A DNA stretch of 64,000 nt from Paramacrobiotus metropolitanus (lineage: Eukaryota > Tardigrada > Eutardigrada > Parachela > Macrobiotidae). Made by a program: the position numbers and the translations under genes. Shown in pieces: positions 13,057-24,379 of the stretch (the first letter of the stretch is position 1; every line of letters begins with the position of its first letter). The stretch lies in contig NW_026570274.1 in assembly GCF_019649055.1 (NCBI RefSeq), positions 558,001-622,000 of the forward strand, given 5' to 3'. A model generated the notes under the pieces. That model was not told where the DNA came from. It worked only from the letters and a program-made list of their open reading frames with translations, and searched no databases.

Positions 13057-13368
13057 ATCGACTATCGACATCATCCAGCAACATTACTGGCTGTGCAATG
13101 ATTGTAGTGAATGTACATACTAAGTGGATTTTTGGCACTCTCTAGCACAACACGTCTCGGTCTAGCGTGTGCAGGCAGGCTCGCTGCTAATAAGTTACGA
13201 TTAGGCGTATATGCCTAATGGCCCTAATCGTACAGTTGTAGTGAATACGCGAATTCGACGTGCGCCGTTGTTTTCACCAATAACTTTATTTCATTATAAG
13301 GAACACTTTTCACCGATCACCACTTAAAAAATAAATCTAACATCAACTTTAATAAATACTTTCTATTT

Positions 13369-13480
13369 ATCACCGGGCTGTTCATCACCGGGCTGTTCAG
13401 TGTTCATCACCGGGATGTGCATCACCGGGCTGTTCATCACCGGGCTCCATAACACCGGGTTCCTCAACAGCGGGCACCGT
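13369..13480 (+). repeat. 15-bp minisatellite
   Basis: About six to seven degenerate copies of a unit close to CATCACCGGGCTGTT, ending with variants CCATAACACCGGGTT and AACAGCGGG. Confidence 0.85.
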
Positions 13481-13812
13481 TATACCAAACAGCTGAACCC
13501 ATGTCCGATGAAATAACCTAAGAGAAATAAATTACAGCGTTTTAAACTAATGCGGGCGCGAAAGTACTACTGTAGCGCGGAGCTCACAAGATGGGAATCG
13601 CGCGCTAAACATTTACACAATTTAAACAAAATTAAGCTATTAAATACTGTAACAGTAGCCTATCTGGCTGCTGTTCTAGTGGGTTATTATTAGATATTAT
13701 TATTACATATTAAATACAATTATTAAATATTAACTTGATACTGTTTATTTATAAAATCTTAAATTAATATTACCTATTAATATTAACATTCTTTATTTAT
13801 TTAATAAATACT

Positions 13813-13907
13813 AAGTTTTGTTATTAATTAAATATTACTTTTATTATTTTTATAAAACTTTTATTAAAAGTTTTGTTATTAATTAAATATTACTTTTATT
13901 ATTTTTA
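13813..13907 (+). repeat. 40-bp direct repeat in an AT-rich tract
   Basis: A 40-base stretch starting AAGTTTTGTTATTAATTAAA is present at 13813-13852 and again, identical, at 13868-13907. The surrounding 13.67-13.91 kb is almost entirely A and T. Confidence 0.85.
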
Positions 13908-13909
13908 AA

Positions 13910-14089
13910 AACTGGATAAGGTCGGGCATCCGTTTTCAGGATCACAAAAACCCCGTCCTGGCCGCCGAGTGCGAAGCCAACCAGGTCAGCAATAACGGCA
14001 GCAGTGATGGCGACTCGCTGATGGGGATTTTGGCGCAGCCTTCCCGCTTGAGTGTCGCCTGCAACAGGCAGAATCGTCAGACTTGACAT
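13910..14089 (+). pseudogene. Coding-like fragment of unknown family
   Basis: Directly after the AT-rich repeat, plus-strand codons stay open with protein-like composition (FQDHKNPVLAAECEANQ, then GDSLMGILAQPSRL) to a TGA at 14087-14089. There is no start codon and no clear acceptor. The GC content resembles the orphan gene at 12.5 kb. It may be an exon relic; the family is unrecognised. Confidence 0.25.
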
Positions 14090-14737
14090 AATTGAGATTA
14101 TGTTGTATGACTTTACTGTGCGTTTGTACGAGTGTTCCCTGTTGTACTAGCGATGACGTATGATCCGTGTTCTTATCGGTAGCCTCCGATCAGAAGCTGC
14201 GCTTCGTCGTCGGCTAGCATTCAGTAGTTACGGTGTGACTGAGTGGGAGTGAACATCAATAAGATTAAAACGAGTAACATCATCTTAGTCTTGTTGGTGT
14301 TTGTGCTGTGAGTGACCTTCGTTTAGGGAAAGCAGTAGTGTGTACCTAGGCGGAAGTTACTGTGTGGTATTCCTGTAGTGTGGTAGTGAGTGTGGTGAGA
14401 GTGTGTTTGTGGCACCTGTTGTCTACGGAAGTGGGCAACAGAACCAACACCAATCTCCAGAGTTCCTTCTCTGCTGACTGCGGTCAGGTTGGTAGTACTA
14501 CACGCGGTGCGCGTAGTATGTCAGACTGCAGCACTTTTCATCGTAGCCTCGTGCGGTTGCCATGTAGACAGGGGGTCTTAAATCTTAATCTGTACGGAAA
14601 ACTGGATCACTTGCAAACTGCAAAGTATTGCGTGCCCTCTCTTCTCTGTACAGTATGTATTACCAGTACAACAATACAACCAGCAATCAAAAGCTGCAAA
14701 TTCATCCTCATCCAGCTGATACGGTACAATCGTTGCA

Positions 14738-14926
14738 ATGGAACGGTCGGAATCGCCACGGCCCTCATCTAACCTTCTAACCACACTTACTGAGATTTCC
14801 GTGGAGCTGAATGCTGACGAAGTCGTCCATGATGAAATTTTTTGTAACAAGAGAAAATTGTGGGACGCAAACATAAATAAGCAAACCAAGATAAGCACTT
14901 ATTTTTATATAAATATAAATAAATAA
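14738..14926 (+). CDS. Small candidate ORF, unknown function
   Basis: An ATG opens a 62-residue frame with acidic, hydrophilic composition (ERSESPRPSSNLLTTLTEIS, then NADEVVHDEIFCNKRKLWD) that turns low-complexity at its end, where TAAATAAATAAAA supplies stop and poly(A)-like sequence. The stretch 14.1-14.7 kb upstream could be its leader. No family was recognised. Confidence 0.3.
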   Translation: MERSESPRPSSNLLTTLTEISVELNADEVVHDEIFCNKRKLWDANINKQTKISTYFYININK

Positions 14927-15232
14927 AATTGTACGATATTTTGAGTTTGCCAAAAACCATGCACATTCTTAGTGTGCTAAACCAATCACTGTTCGTAGTG
15001 CAGGCTGGCCACTCAGACTGACCGAGGGCGAAGCACCTGTTGCTGACACAGCGCAAGGGAGAAATTGCTGCTGGCAGTAGTGCAGATCTTAAGTTAAGCA
15101 GCCGCTTGTGTCCCTCTTCGTTTGAGGTGTAGAGCAGCCACCCCCGGTGACTGGGAGCATGCGCCGCCGCACTGGGCCAACTGACAAGGCTCGCAATCGG
15201 AGAAGCGAGATTACCCATGCGCCATATGGCAG

Positions 15233-15375
15233 CTCTTTCACACGTTGACACTGCGCTATTACGAGAAGAACCGGGAGAAGGCCGAGGCCAACGCGCTGGC
15301 GAAGGAATCAGGAGTGCTGCGCGGCATCCTCGGGCTGGTGGGGCGCTTCTTCTCCTGTAGCGAGTGCCGCGATAA
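15233..15375 (+). pseudogene. Coding-like helical fragment
   Basis: After an ATATGGCAG acceptor-like site the phase-0 frame reads LFHTLTLRYYEKNREKAEAN, then a hydrophobic GILGLVGRFFSC and SECRDNSC, before dissolving into AT-rich repeats. It looks like a single exon relic of a larger gene. Two copies of CATTTCGGCAACC follow at about 15.4 kb. Confidence 0.25.
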
Positions 15376-15655
15376 TTCATGCAAGGGTGTCCATTCATTT
15401 CGGCAACCATTCATTTCGGCAACCTTATTTCAGATTATGCAAAGATTTATTAATTAATTTCCGATTTATTAATTAATTTTCACTCATTATTTGTATGAAA
15501 TATATTTTAAAATTTATTTGAAGTTAACGACTAATTGAAAAATTATTATGATTTTCTATAATTTAATCTGACATTTGTTATTTATTCTGACATTTGTTAT
15601 TTATTACCTATTTTATTTGACATTAAGTGCTCTAGTGCGCATTGAGCATAACGAG

Positions 15656-15733
15656 TACAATGGACTTCAAAACTAACCTGACGGTGATCGATATAGTCGC
15701 ATCGACGTCAGGTTAATTATGCAGTCCATTGTA
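15656..15733. repeat. 78-bp near-perfect hairpin
   Basis: The outer arm TACAATGGACT pairs with AGTCCATTGTA, and the inner arm TAACCTGACG pairs with CGTCAGGTTA. The arms are about 30 bases with a short unpaired stretch and a loop of about 15 bases. It could be a microRNA-like precursor or a very short MITE relic. Confidence 0.6.
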
Positions 15734-16046
15734 TAAGGAAAATATAACCCTTTTAAATATTTTGATCAATAATTCGCACGCCTACAATAAGAAACAGTTA
15801 GATCAGAAAGTCAAATCAAAGCAACTGATAACGTTACCGACACCGTCATTGGCGTTAGAACATGGTCGGTAAACTATAAATGAAAAATCCCGACAAATTA
15901 ATCCGACCTTCCTGGATTATTGCCTGCTTGCTGGTTTGCACTGTGGTTGGATTCCGGGACAGTTTTCTTTCACAATGACGGAGTAAAGATAAGGGCTGTT
16001 TCATGTTTAACACCACTCTGTCGGCAATTGTTAATACCTTCCTGGT

Positions 16047-16052
16047 TTTATT
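16047..16052 (-). terminator. Poly(A) signal of the F-box gene
   Basis: On the minus strand AATAAA occurs here, about 120 bases past the stop at 16174, with a second copy at 16062-16067. Confidence 0.45.
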
Positions 16053-16173
16053 GTTTGTACATTTATTATCGAAATCAGCTGGTCAAATCGCTCATAAAAC
16101 CAGCTCATCATAAGTACGCACTGCTATTTCGTTGACGATAAGAATGTGGAATCGCATATTGGAAATTAAATTA

Positions 16174-18911
16174 CTAGTGCGATTCGGCGGCGGCATCCGC
16201 GCTGCTGCACGGGCACCACATGGAGTCCAGAGCCCAGACGGTTAAACGGGTCAGCTGCGACAACGGTGTGTTGGGAAAGTCGGCGTGCTCCCATGCCGGT
16301 CCGCCCGGATCCGTGCTACAAAACGAAGCCTTCGAATGAGCATTGACCGAAGCCGGTGACCTTTCATGTTTTAATCTCAGGACGCCGGTAGTGGTACCGC
16401 TTAACAAACACGGATACGGTTAAACGAGATGTATTTGTACTTACGCTACTAGAAGATGGCGGAGGAAGTGCCAGTAGGTGTCACGGGTACGCCAGTACTC
16501 GTACAGGTCCGTGGCCAGCCGGCGCACCTCCGCCGGCGGCTCCGGAAGGGCGGTCTCCATGGCCGTTCGCATACTGGTCAGAAGCGCGACGGCATCCTGG
16601 CCGTTGTCCAGACGCAGAAAAGGCACGGCCACCGACAGTGGCGGCGCCGGGTCGCGGCTCTGGTAGGGCTCGTCGGTCAAGGGACTCCAGTCGGAGTGCC
16701 AGAAGGGCCGCCGATGATGAAAGGCCTGTACAGCGTCGTTCTGGACGTAATCAACTAGGATCAGCTGGCTGCTGCACACGTCCATCAGGGGCGACAGGTG
16801 GTGGAGGGGAAAGAAGGTTGGCCGATCGGCGCTGGCCTCCCATGCGCAGACCTCCGACCAGAGGGTGGGCAGCTCGCCGCTGACGACGCAGCGGTGGCAG
16901 ATGATGCGCTGCTGTAGTGGCGCTGGCGTTTGCGATGCCGGTCGGAGCATTCTGACCAGCTGCCGAACGACGGTCACGTCGCTGCTGCCCATGCTCTGGC
17001 TCCGCTCGGCCAAACGATGCTCAGCCGGCCGCCACCGACTCAGCACCAGCGTCCGCACGCCAGGGCTCAGCCCGTAGTATATCAGCCGGCCCAGACGGTA
17101 CATTTCGTCCGGCTTGTTAGCACTGCGCACATGCAGGCCGAAATCCAGTACACAGTGCCGCTGTCCAGAGCGGCAACGGGTGGCCACGTCGTGCCAGGCT
17201 GGACTGACCCTGTTTAACAGTAATCAAGAATGGAATAGGGTGGAATAGCACACAGACTGTCGGTTAATTTTGATCTAAAAAGGGGCCGACAACCTGTGTG
17301 CTACTTAAACATTTGAAAACTACAGTACGAGGGGAAAGCTACTGTAATATCTTCGGTAGCGCATTCAAATTCCTGAGTCTTTTCGATCACTGGGCCCATG
17401 CACAGCTGACTTGACCGTCAACCGTGGATACTACTGTAGGTGCGCCGACCTACAACGATCTAGCTAAACGGATACTGGCAACCTCCTACGGTTGACGGTT
17501 TTAGTTAATCGTGCTGATTCGTGCATGCGAGTCAGTGCCACAGTGTTTTGATTTCATGTTTTCATTCTCTGATGTCATGTTTTGATAAGGTCTTAAATGT
17601 AACTGCCGTCCCGTGCACCGGAAGCGCGACTATGGACTTCGAAATTTTTTACCATTTTTTATTTCCAATCCCGCCCTTCGGTTACAGGAAATTACTGGAA
17701 ACTTGGCATTTCGCTGGAAGTCACTGTATAGCTTCCTTTCTCTCGTACAGATACAATTACAGCCAGCATGTAATTATTAATGTTCAGTACTCATGGCCAG
17801 AGTGATGCACATTAAACGCTATACTTTTACAGTAACATTAAACACTTCCAAGCTCTCAGTTATTTTATCAGTGTCCAATAATACGATACGTGCTACAGTA
17901 GAAACATTCTGCGGGGTGGGGACCATCAAGATAATAACAACAAGTGTGTTGATGTTAACTTGCTTACCGTTGTACCCTGGAGCGAGTGGCGATATCCAGC
18001 ACATCCAGCAGGCTCTCCACGATTTCCAACGGCAGACGCGTCAAGCCCCCGCTGTCGCCGCTAACCTGGGCAAGGGCATCGCAGCAGTCCGGCGGGGTCC
18101 GTGTGATGCTACGATGGAGCGGATCGTTGGCCAACACCCCACTTTGCAAGCAGCGCCGGACGCATTCCGTCAGCATCTCCACACTCCACGGGCAGTCGTC
18201 CTCCTGACGCCGCCAAATCAGAAACTTAACACAATCCCTGTCGAGACGCATGTAATAGCGCGTGTCCGGGATCCTGCCGTATCTCTGCCGCTGTTGACCA
18301 TTGAGTGCACGGCACTGCGCAGCGTACACCGCGCGCTTCATCTCGAACTGCAGCCGATTCTCATCGATACAGTTGACGTGGGCCACGTCCAGCGTGTCCG
18401 TCGTGTAGGCGGTGTAGACGCCCTGGCGCGACGACGCGAGGGGTTGTAGCAGCGGTCGACGGGGCGGCTGCTTGGCGGCCATCTGCAGCGGATGCAGGAG
18501 ATGGCGCTGACTTACGGCATCGGCATCAGCCGTGGTCTGCACGCAGCACATGAGCCCATGCCCGCTGCAGAAGCCGACAACGGCGGCGGGCTGAAAGAGC
18601 AGCGGAGCGCTGGGGTCGCTGCGCAGCCGCAGCGCCGCCAGGACTGTGTGGAAGCTGCCACCCGTCTCCGTGAAGAGATGGTGGGGGAATACGCGGTAAG
18701 CGGGCAGCCAGGCGGCCGGTAATGCGCTGCAACGGAAATTAACGTACACTTGCTGCTGGTCTTCGGCAATGTCCTCTATAAAGCCCAGGTACCAGGCGTC
18801 ATTCAGCTGCACCATCACGGTGTTGCCTTTGCTGACACTGCGACCGCAGCGCCGGTACGGCCACGGTTCAAAGCCCACTAGCATTTGAAATTCCAAGTTC
18901 AGCTCCATCAT
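16174..18911 (-). CDS. F-box protein with N-terminal SH3/Tudor-like region
   Basis: Three exons, 17968-18911, 16445-17209 and 16315-16174 (minus strand), join in phase 2 twice to give 616 residues. An in-frame ATG at 19004 would add 31 residues. Near the N-terminus, GNTVMVQLNDAWYLGFIED followed by VYVNFRC looks like a small beta-barrel reader domain. The exon 1/2 junction encodes an F-box: LPLEIVESLLDVLDIATRSR, then VQRVSPAWHDVATRCR, so the intron cuts the motif. F-box proteins link substrates to SCF ubiquitin ligases through Skp1; the C-terminal 350 residues, probably the substrate-binding part, match no family I know. A decayed relative lies at 24.4-25.6 kb, implying a local gene family. 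Confidence 0.7.
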
Positions 18912-19004
18912 TCCACCCCATATATGCGCTGCAACCCGTCCCACTAACGTAGAGAAGTAATTAACTGTATTCGACGGTATCGGTATGATGAATGATGTTA
19001 TCAT

Positions 19005-20282
19005 ACGGTATTTAGGTACATTAAATTATGCGATGTGTTTCGCCAGAGTTCATAGCATGGATTCGTCTGCGACAGCGCCTTCCACGGCAATCGATGCACT
19101 ATATCATTCTTTCTGAGATCTCGACAGTGCCAAATAAGCAGCAAAATAGATCCCAGCTGGAAACAAGGGGGTCAGAAGAAGCTGTAGGAAGCCGTCGACG
19201 TCGTCATACACTGACATACAGTTAGGTTACGTGTGCACAGCATGGCAGTGGCATGCATGCAATGTGCAAACTGTCAGTCATACCGTAGTCTAGCTAAACT
19301 ATTAAACTCCCTGCCTTTAATATATATTATCTTGCCCAAGCAAGGGTGCCGTGCCAGTAGGAGCACGGAAACAGCGTAATAACTAATAAAGAGCTTCTTT
19401 CGTACCATGGCCTGCCGGTCATATTCCACAGCCGGCAGAGCAGTATAGCACACGCGGAGACACGGCGGGCGGAGCGAAGGAACAGACGTCGCCTGCAGCT
19501 GCATGGCTCCATTCACGCCAATTTCCGCCTGTCGGTATCTTATACGTTCAATCCTGTAATCAGTTACTTATTCCAGTGCTTATTCCAGTCCATTACTTAT
19601 TCATGAATCCTGTGCATGAATCCTGTGACCAATGCACAAATGGACCGGAAACGTAGAGTCTCGCACATACTATCTGTATACAATATACATATAAAACGAT
19701 GTACATATAAAACTAAACTAAATTCGGTTAAGCTAAAAACTTGGTTGAAAGCTTTAGCCGCCTAAATCGGCTTGGTTAAAACTTTTAGTCAGCCACATTT
19801 TCTTGGCTAGAATTTTTAGCGACTAAAAATGGCTTGGTTAAAATTCTTAGTCGGTTAACCAAAGTTAACCGAAACTAATAACTGTAATTCTTGTATTTAT
19901 AATTAAATGCTTTTTTATTTTTCATATGATCTTATTTTCATACGGTTTGATGTACCCAGATCACGATAATAATGCTGCCCAGTATCGGCCTTTATGAACC
20001 ATCCGTAAATTAATAGCACAAGCTTCAGCTAAAGCCTGAAATCAAGTGAATAAAATTATAAAGTCGCAATGTACAAATTATACAGCATTATCCCCGCTAT
20101 GGCACTAAAATGCGACAGTAAAATAAAAACTGGTCGTAACGACGCGGTAGTAAAAGGTAGCTGGTAAGGTTCGATTATGCACAATGCAGCACTGTCCACC
20201 GCCCGCATACGCATATTGCCGTTTGCTGCATGCAATCTGCAATGGCGAAAGACCCGGCCGCCCCGGAGAATATACGAGGGGA
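19005..20282. other. Repeat-rich intergenic region
   Basis: No gene was recognised. From 19.7 to 19.9 kb there are repeated CTTGGTTAAAA and TTAGTC motifs, including a GGTTAACC palindrome. Part of it recurs at 20.6 kb. Confidence 0.5.
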
Positions 20283-20676
20283 TGTCAATAGCGCACCTAA
20301 ATAATTCCTGTAATTGCTGCCATCAGACGGCTGGAGTATGACGTTGTGGATATACATGGTGGCATGATGGTGCTTTATGTTCCGCGCCAGATTTAGCCAC
20401 ATGTACTGCCGTAACGTTACACTCCAGGCGGGTGACGGCAGCAATTACAGGGATTAGGTATCTAGGTGCGCTACTGACAGTCTACTGACGGCTTCGTACT
20501 TGAGTGATATACGGTAATTTTGCATAGTACCGAACAAGAGTACCTATCGGTTTGCGTTTGTCGTACTTTTATTAGAAAAAAGACCAGTAAATAAAATTGG
20601 TTAACCCCGATTAACCTTGAGTCCTTGAAGTCTTAGTTGCTAAAATCAACTTGGTTAAAACTTTTAGTCAGCTAAA
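19771..20676 (+). repeat. Pair of direct repeats, TTGGTTAAAACTTTTAGTCAGC
   Basis: A 20-plus-base motif beginning CTTGGTTAAAACTTTTAGTC occurs at about 19771 and again at about 20651, each flanked by further related GGTTAA/TTAGTC words. The two blocks may bound or belong to a mobile element about 0.9 kb long. Confidence 0.4.
20283..20479. mobile_element. MITE-like element with about 55-bp inverted repeats
   Basis: The left arm 20283-20336 starts TGTCAATAGCGCACCTA and ends GGCTGGAG. The right arm 20422-20479 is its imperfect inverse, ending TAGGTGCGCTACTGACA. The 85-base interior is non-coding. No target-site duplication is obvious. Confidence 0.6.
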
Positions 20677-22495
20677 AGTTCTTGACTAATTTATAATTCT
20701 AAAGAAAAACATAAATGGACAAGCATAGGCAGGTTGTAAGAAAAACACTTGTGCTATGAATTTCGTTCCCGGCAGAGTGCCCGCCCAATACACACAGCGC
20801 GTTTTCTCTTTGAATATATTTGGACGGACAAACGCTGCCGGCCGGAAAAAAGCTTTTTGGAACGTGGCCGCATGGTCAGTGAGCAGGGCTATATTCCACG
20901 TCCGATACGGCCCACTAGACTTTTCGTGCCTTCGCCGGCCCCATGCCCATGGGCCACATGTATCTGCTGGCCCATGATGAATGCTGATATTATGATGTTC
21001 TTTTATTATATTAATGAAAAATAATTAGGAAATTAATGGCACTGTTTAAATGCCGGCACGATCATTATCGCCGGTACCCGTACATGGCCGTGGTTAAGCT
21101 AACGCGGCGGATATTTCCGGGGAGGACGGCCTCCGGGGCCCTCCGCATGGTGGCTGCATGCAGAACGCTCGCCGGCAGCATCCTGCATGGCCGCTCATTT
21201 GACCCGCGTCAAGTGGATGTACATGTGATACGGTCGCCGGCCGGCCGGCGATTTTCCCCTCGGGCTTCAAAAAAAATATCGGCGTTTTATTACTGTTGGC
21301 TTGTTTTACACCGTAGAACGGTTGTCCAGCTTTCGCAATCCCACGTACGTACGTGGTCTCCTCTCGTTGTTCTCTTCATGACTATAACATTTCTTGTGGC
21401 TGTGAATTGAGTTATTTTAGTTCTTTTGAACGGTACAATATAAATGCCTGAGTTTGTTTTGGACGATGAAAGCAGCAGTGAGCAGATACTGTACTGTAGC
21501 TGTAGGGCAAAGGAGCTGTTTAAATTGCGATTTCGATAAAGCATCGCTGAAAAAGCAAAATCAGTGATGGAAAAGTAGTGATGGAAAAACTATAATTAGC
21601 CGACTAATTAGTCCTGGCTAAAAACAAATACAGTAGCTAGTTTATATATGTCATCATTACGATAAAGCTCGGTCCGTTAATCGCGTTACCATGACAAGTG
21701 CCCCCTGGGTATTTACTATTTAGCATTCAACATGTGGCAATAAGAAAGGCCACTTGTTTAGTGTCCATCTTCTGGTCCGATCCTGCATCGCATTCGGGCA
21801 CACCAGGATTAGGTGGTGCACGCGCTATCACTACCGGCCGCACTATCCAGAAGTAAAACCCTTCTTGCGTTTGTAAAGGTCAACCAAGAGTTGCCACATA
21901 TTCAATAAGTACCTTATAGTAATAAGAAATCGCGTGAAAACATGCCGCTGCCCTTTAACCGCAGAATGAAGACCAAAATCAGATCTGCCGAGGCACATCT
22001 TCGAATCACACGTAGTGTAGAAATATTGTACTTACATATATGTATATGCAGGCTTAGGCGGCATATGGACTCTCTGATCTTCGTTTACCTTCCCGACAAC
22101 TTAACGACCGACTTCCGTATTCACACAACTGCGTTTCCGACCATCCTTAATCCTCATTGTACTGAAGCTGTGAGCCTGTGGCGTAGTGCATTGTACGCGG
22201 TGTACGTCATGAGATTGTAAGGACTGTTGTGGCCTTTGTGTCCTGTGTGTTACTGACCAGACTTGGAGTCCCATAAAGGTTAATGGTCTGCTCACGAATA
22301 AAATAGTGTCTGCTCACTGAATGAAGCAATAAAAATAAAACATATGTAACAGAACTAAACATGGCAACTGCAGTCAGTATGCCCGTGTTGTACTCGTACT
22401 ACTCGTATTGCTAATTAAGTAGCTGGTTTTGTGAACTTTTGTCAACTTTTGTGCGCCCGCAGTTGCGGGTAATACGAGTACGTAAGAGTTAACCC
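20480..22495. other. Intergenic region, no gene recognised
   Basis: Open frames at 20.75-21.4 kb are GC-rich but have no domain, start context or splice support. TTAGTC/GACTAA words like those at 19.8 kb recur near 21.6 kb. Confidence 0.45.
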
Positions 22496-24146
22496 GGTCG
22501 ACACCATGCATGCCAATTGGCACAGTGGCGAACTTTAATTTCTGTAGCGGTAGAAGATGCAGTAAGGAAAGTCTGAATAATTTTATTGCGAACTAGAGAT
22601 GTTAAAGAGCAGGTTAAAAATTATGACACCAAATAATCAGATACTGGTTGAGGCCGGTGGTCGACTGAAGTCCACCAAAACGGAGCTAAAATGGTTCGCG
22701 GAGGTCTTGGCTACCGGCTGAGAGAGTCCCGCATCAGATAATTATGACAAAAAACACACTTCAAGTATTCATAGGACTTCATCCAAAGATGAACAGGTCA
22801 ATCACACGTAGCTGGACACCGTCCGACTACGGTCCTTAAAAAATTTTGTGCCAATTTTGACACGCATGGGTTTGATACTATTTTATGCCAGAATTTTGAA
22901 ATTCTGCACAAAAATCTTGGAGAAAGGTAAAAATCAGCAGGTGCAGTAACAAAAACTGTACTGGATCAGCTCTTTTCAATGACAAGGTTTCAGTGGTCAT
23001 CGAAGTGACCACTGGTCACTCTTGGCAAAAAAAATAAAAAATTGCTTAACTGACCAGTAGCGCGAAAAATGAAGTATTATACTAATACGGTGTCAATAGA
23101 ATCTCTTCATGCATCTCCACTGCACAAATTGTATTATGCAGAAAAGATGCAACAGGGATGTAAAATTAAAATGTTATAGATGGCTTGTTAATGCCATATC
23201 GGCGTTTGGCGCAAACATGAACGACAGGCAGACAGTAGGCGCCTTGCATACCAGGTCACGGTCCGGTGTTTCCGTCACTTCTGTTACGTCTGATGTGTAC
23301 GAATTGTAAAATGCTGAAGCGTTTACACAGCAGATATACACCTACAGTTGACTCAGAAGCAGTCAATGGAAGATTTGCGAAAACTTCCGGTCAGTACACC
23401 AGTAGCGTCGATTTCTGCGACCAATCGTGGTTGCAGTAGTGGTGAAAAAATGCGCTTTTTGCTTTAGATCAGTCTTGCTGCTAGCTGCTTCGGTAAAATA
23501 ATGACAAGAACAACGCGGATACAGAAACTGTATTAAAAGGTGGCCTAAGATACGTATGTAATTGTTCATCTCGTCTCTGATAAAATCGTAAAAGGGTTAA
23601 CACATCCCTAACACAGTACTGTGCAACGATTTCCTTCCTTTCGGGATGCAGGTGCTCTTACGTGTTACTGCAGACTGCAGTTGACCATGGCTTCCCTACC
23701 GATATCATGGCAGCCCTGGTCCAAAACAGCGCACAAGGATTAATGCAAGCATTACTTCTGTCAGGGCGGTCAATGCAGGATTATGTGCTATGTGACGCAT
23801 CTTTCTGTACAAACAACCTTTCTTTTATAGCAAACGCGGTGCTAGCTGATACTGTTTTCCTAGATCACAAAGCGTTTTCACAGTGTTTTTGACCATTTGC
23901 CAAGCACTTTATGTCATGCCGGCTCAGATTGGTGGTTTTATGTATTTTTCATATGTGCTGACCAGTGGTCATCTTGCTGACCAATAAAATTACCTAGCTG
24001 CATAGCCCTCGTCATGCTCTTTTACTTAAGCTACTTACGGATCCTGTGCGATTTTTTTGTGAATTACTATTTGAGTAAACCTATACCGTGCCAATTGGCT
24101 CAGTTACTATGCGTGCCATTTTGGCATCGTGGTGTCCTGGTTGACC
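22496..24146. mobile_element. Possible decayed DNA transposon with terminal inverted repeats
   Basis: The left end, GGTCGACACCATGCATGCCA, is imperfectly inverted at the right end as TGGCATCGTGGTGTCC followed by GGTTGACC. Both arms continue to a GGCAC/GTGCC word. The 1.6-kb interior has no intact transposase frame. Confidence 0.3.
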
Positions 24147-24379
24147 TATGGTCAGAAAAATTTCATAAAAAATAATTTTTCTTAATTGAATTTTTTGTCG
24201 AGGAATACCAATTTACAGATCGGTATTCCCACTCTTTCTAGTACCCGGCGTTGGTAGGTTAAATTGTTAATATCCAGTACATTACCGCCACCTCAGTTTC
24301 TTCTTACGGTTAGTGACTATATTAATGGGACGTATACTGTGTTGTGTAACTTGTGTCCAAGTTCATGAGAGAGAAGCGG

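Noticed and set aside
14787-15410. Long minus-strand open frame of 207 codons
   Set aside because: Composition is Arg/Ser/Ala/Pro-biased as expected from the complement of GC-rich plus-strand coding relics. No domain, and the end runs through a poly(A)-like tract.
16456-17217. Several plus-strand frames opposite the F-box gene
   Set aside because: They are complements of the F-box exon 2, which has phase-consistent splice sites and an F-box motif.
20749-21410. Two GC-rich open frames
   Set aside because: No conserved motif, no matching splice junctions, and Arg-rich random-like composition.
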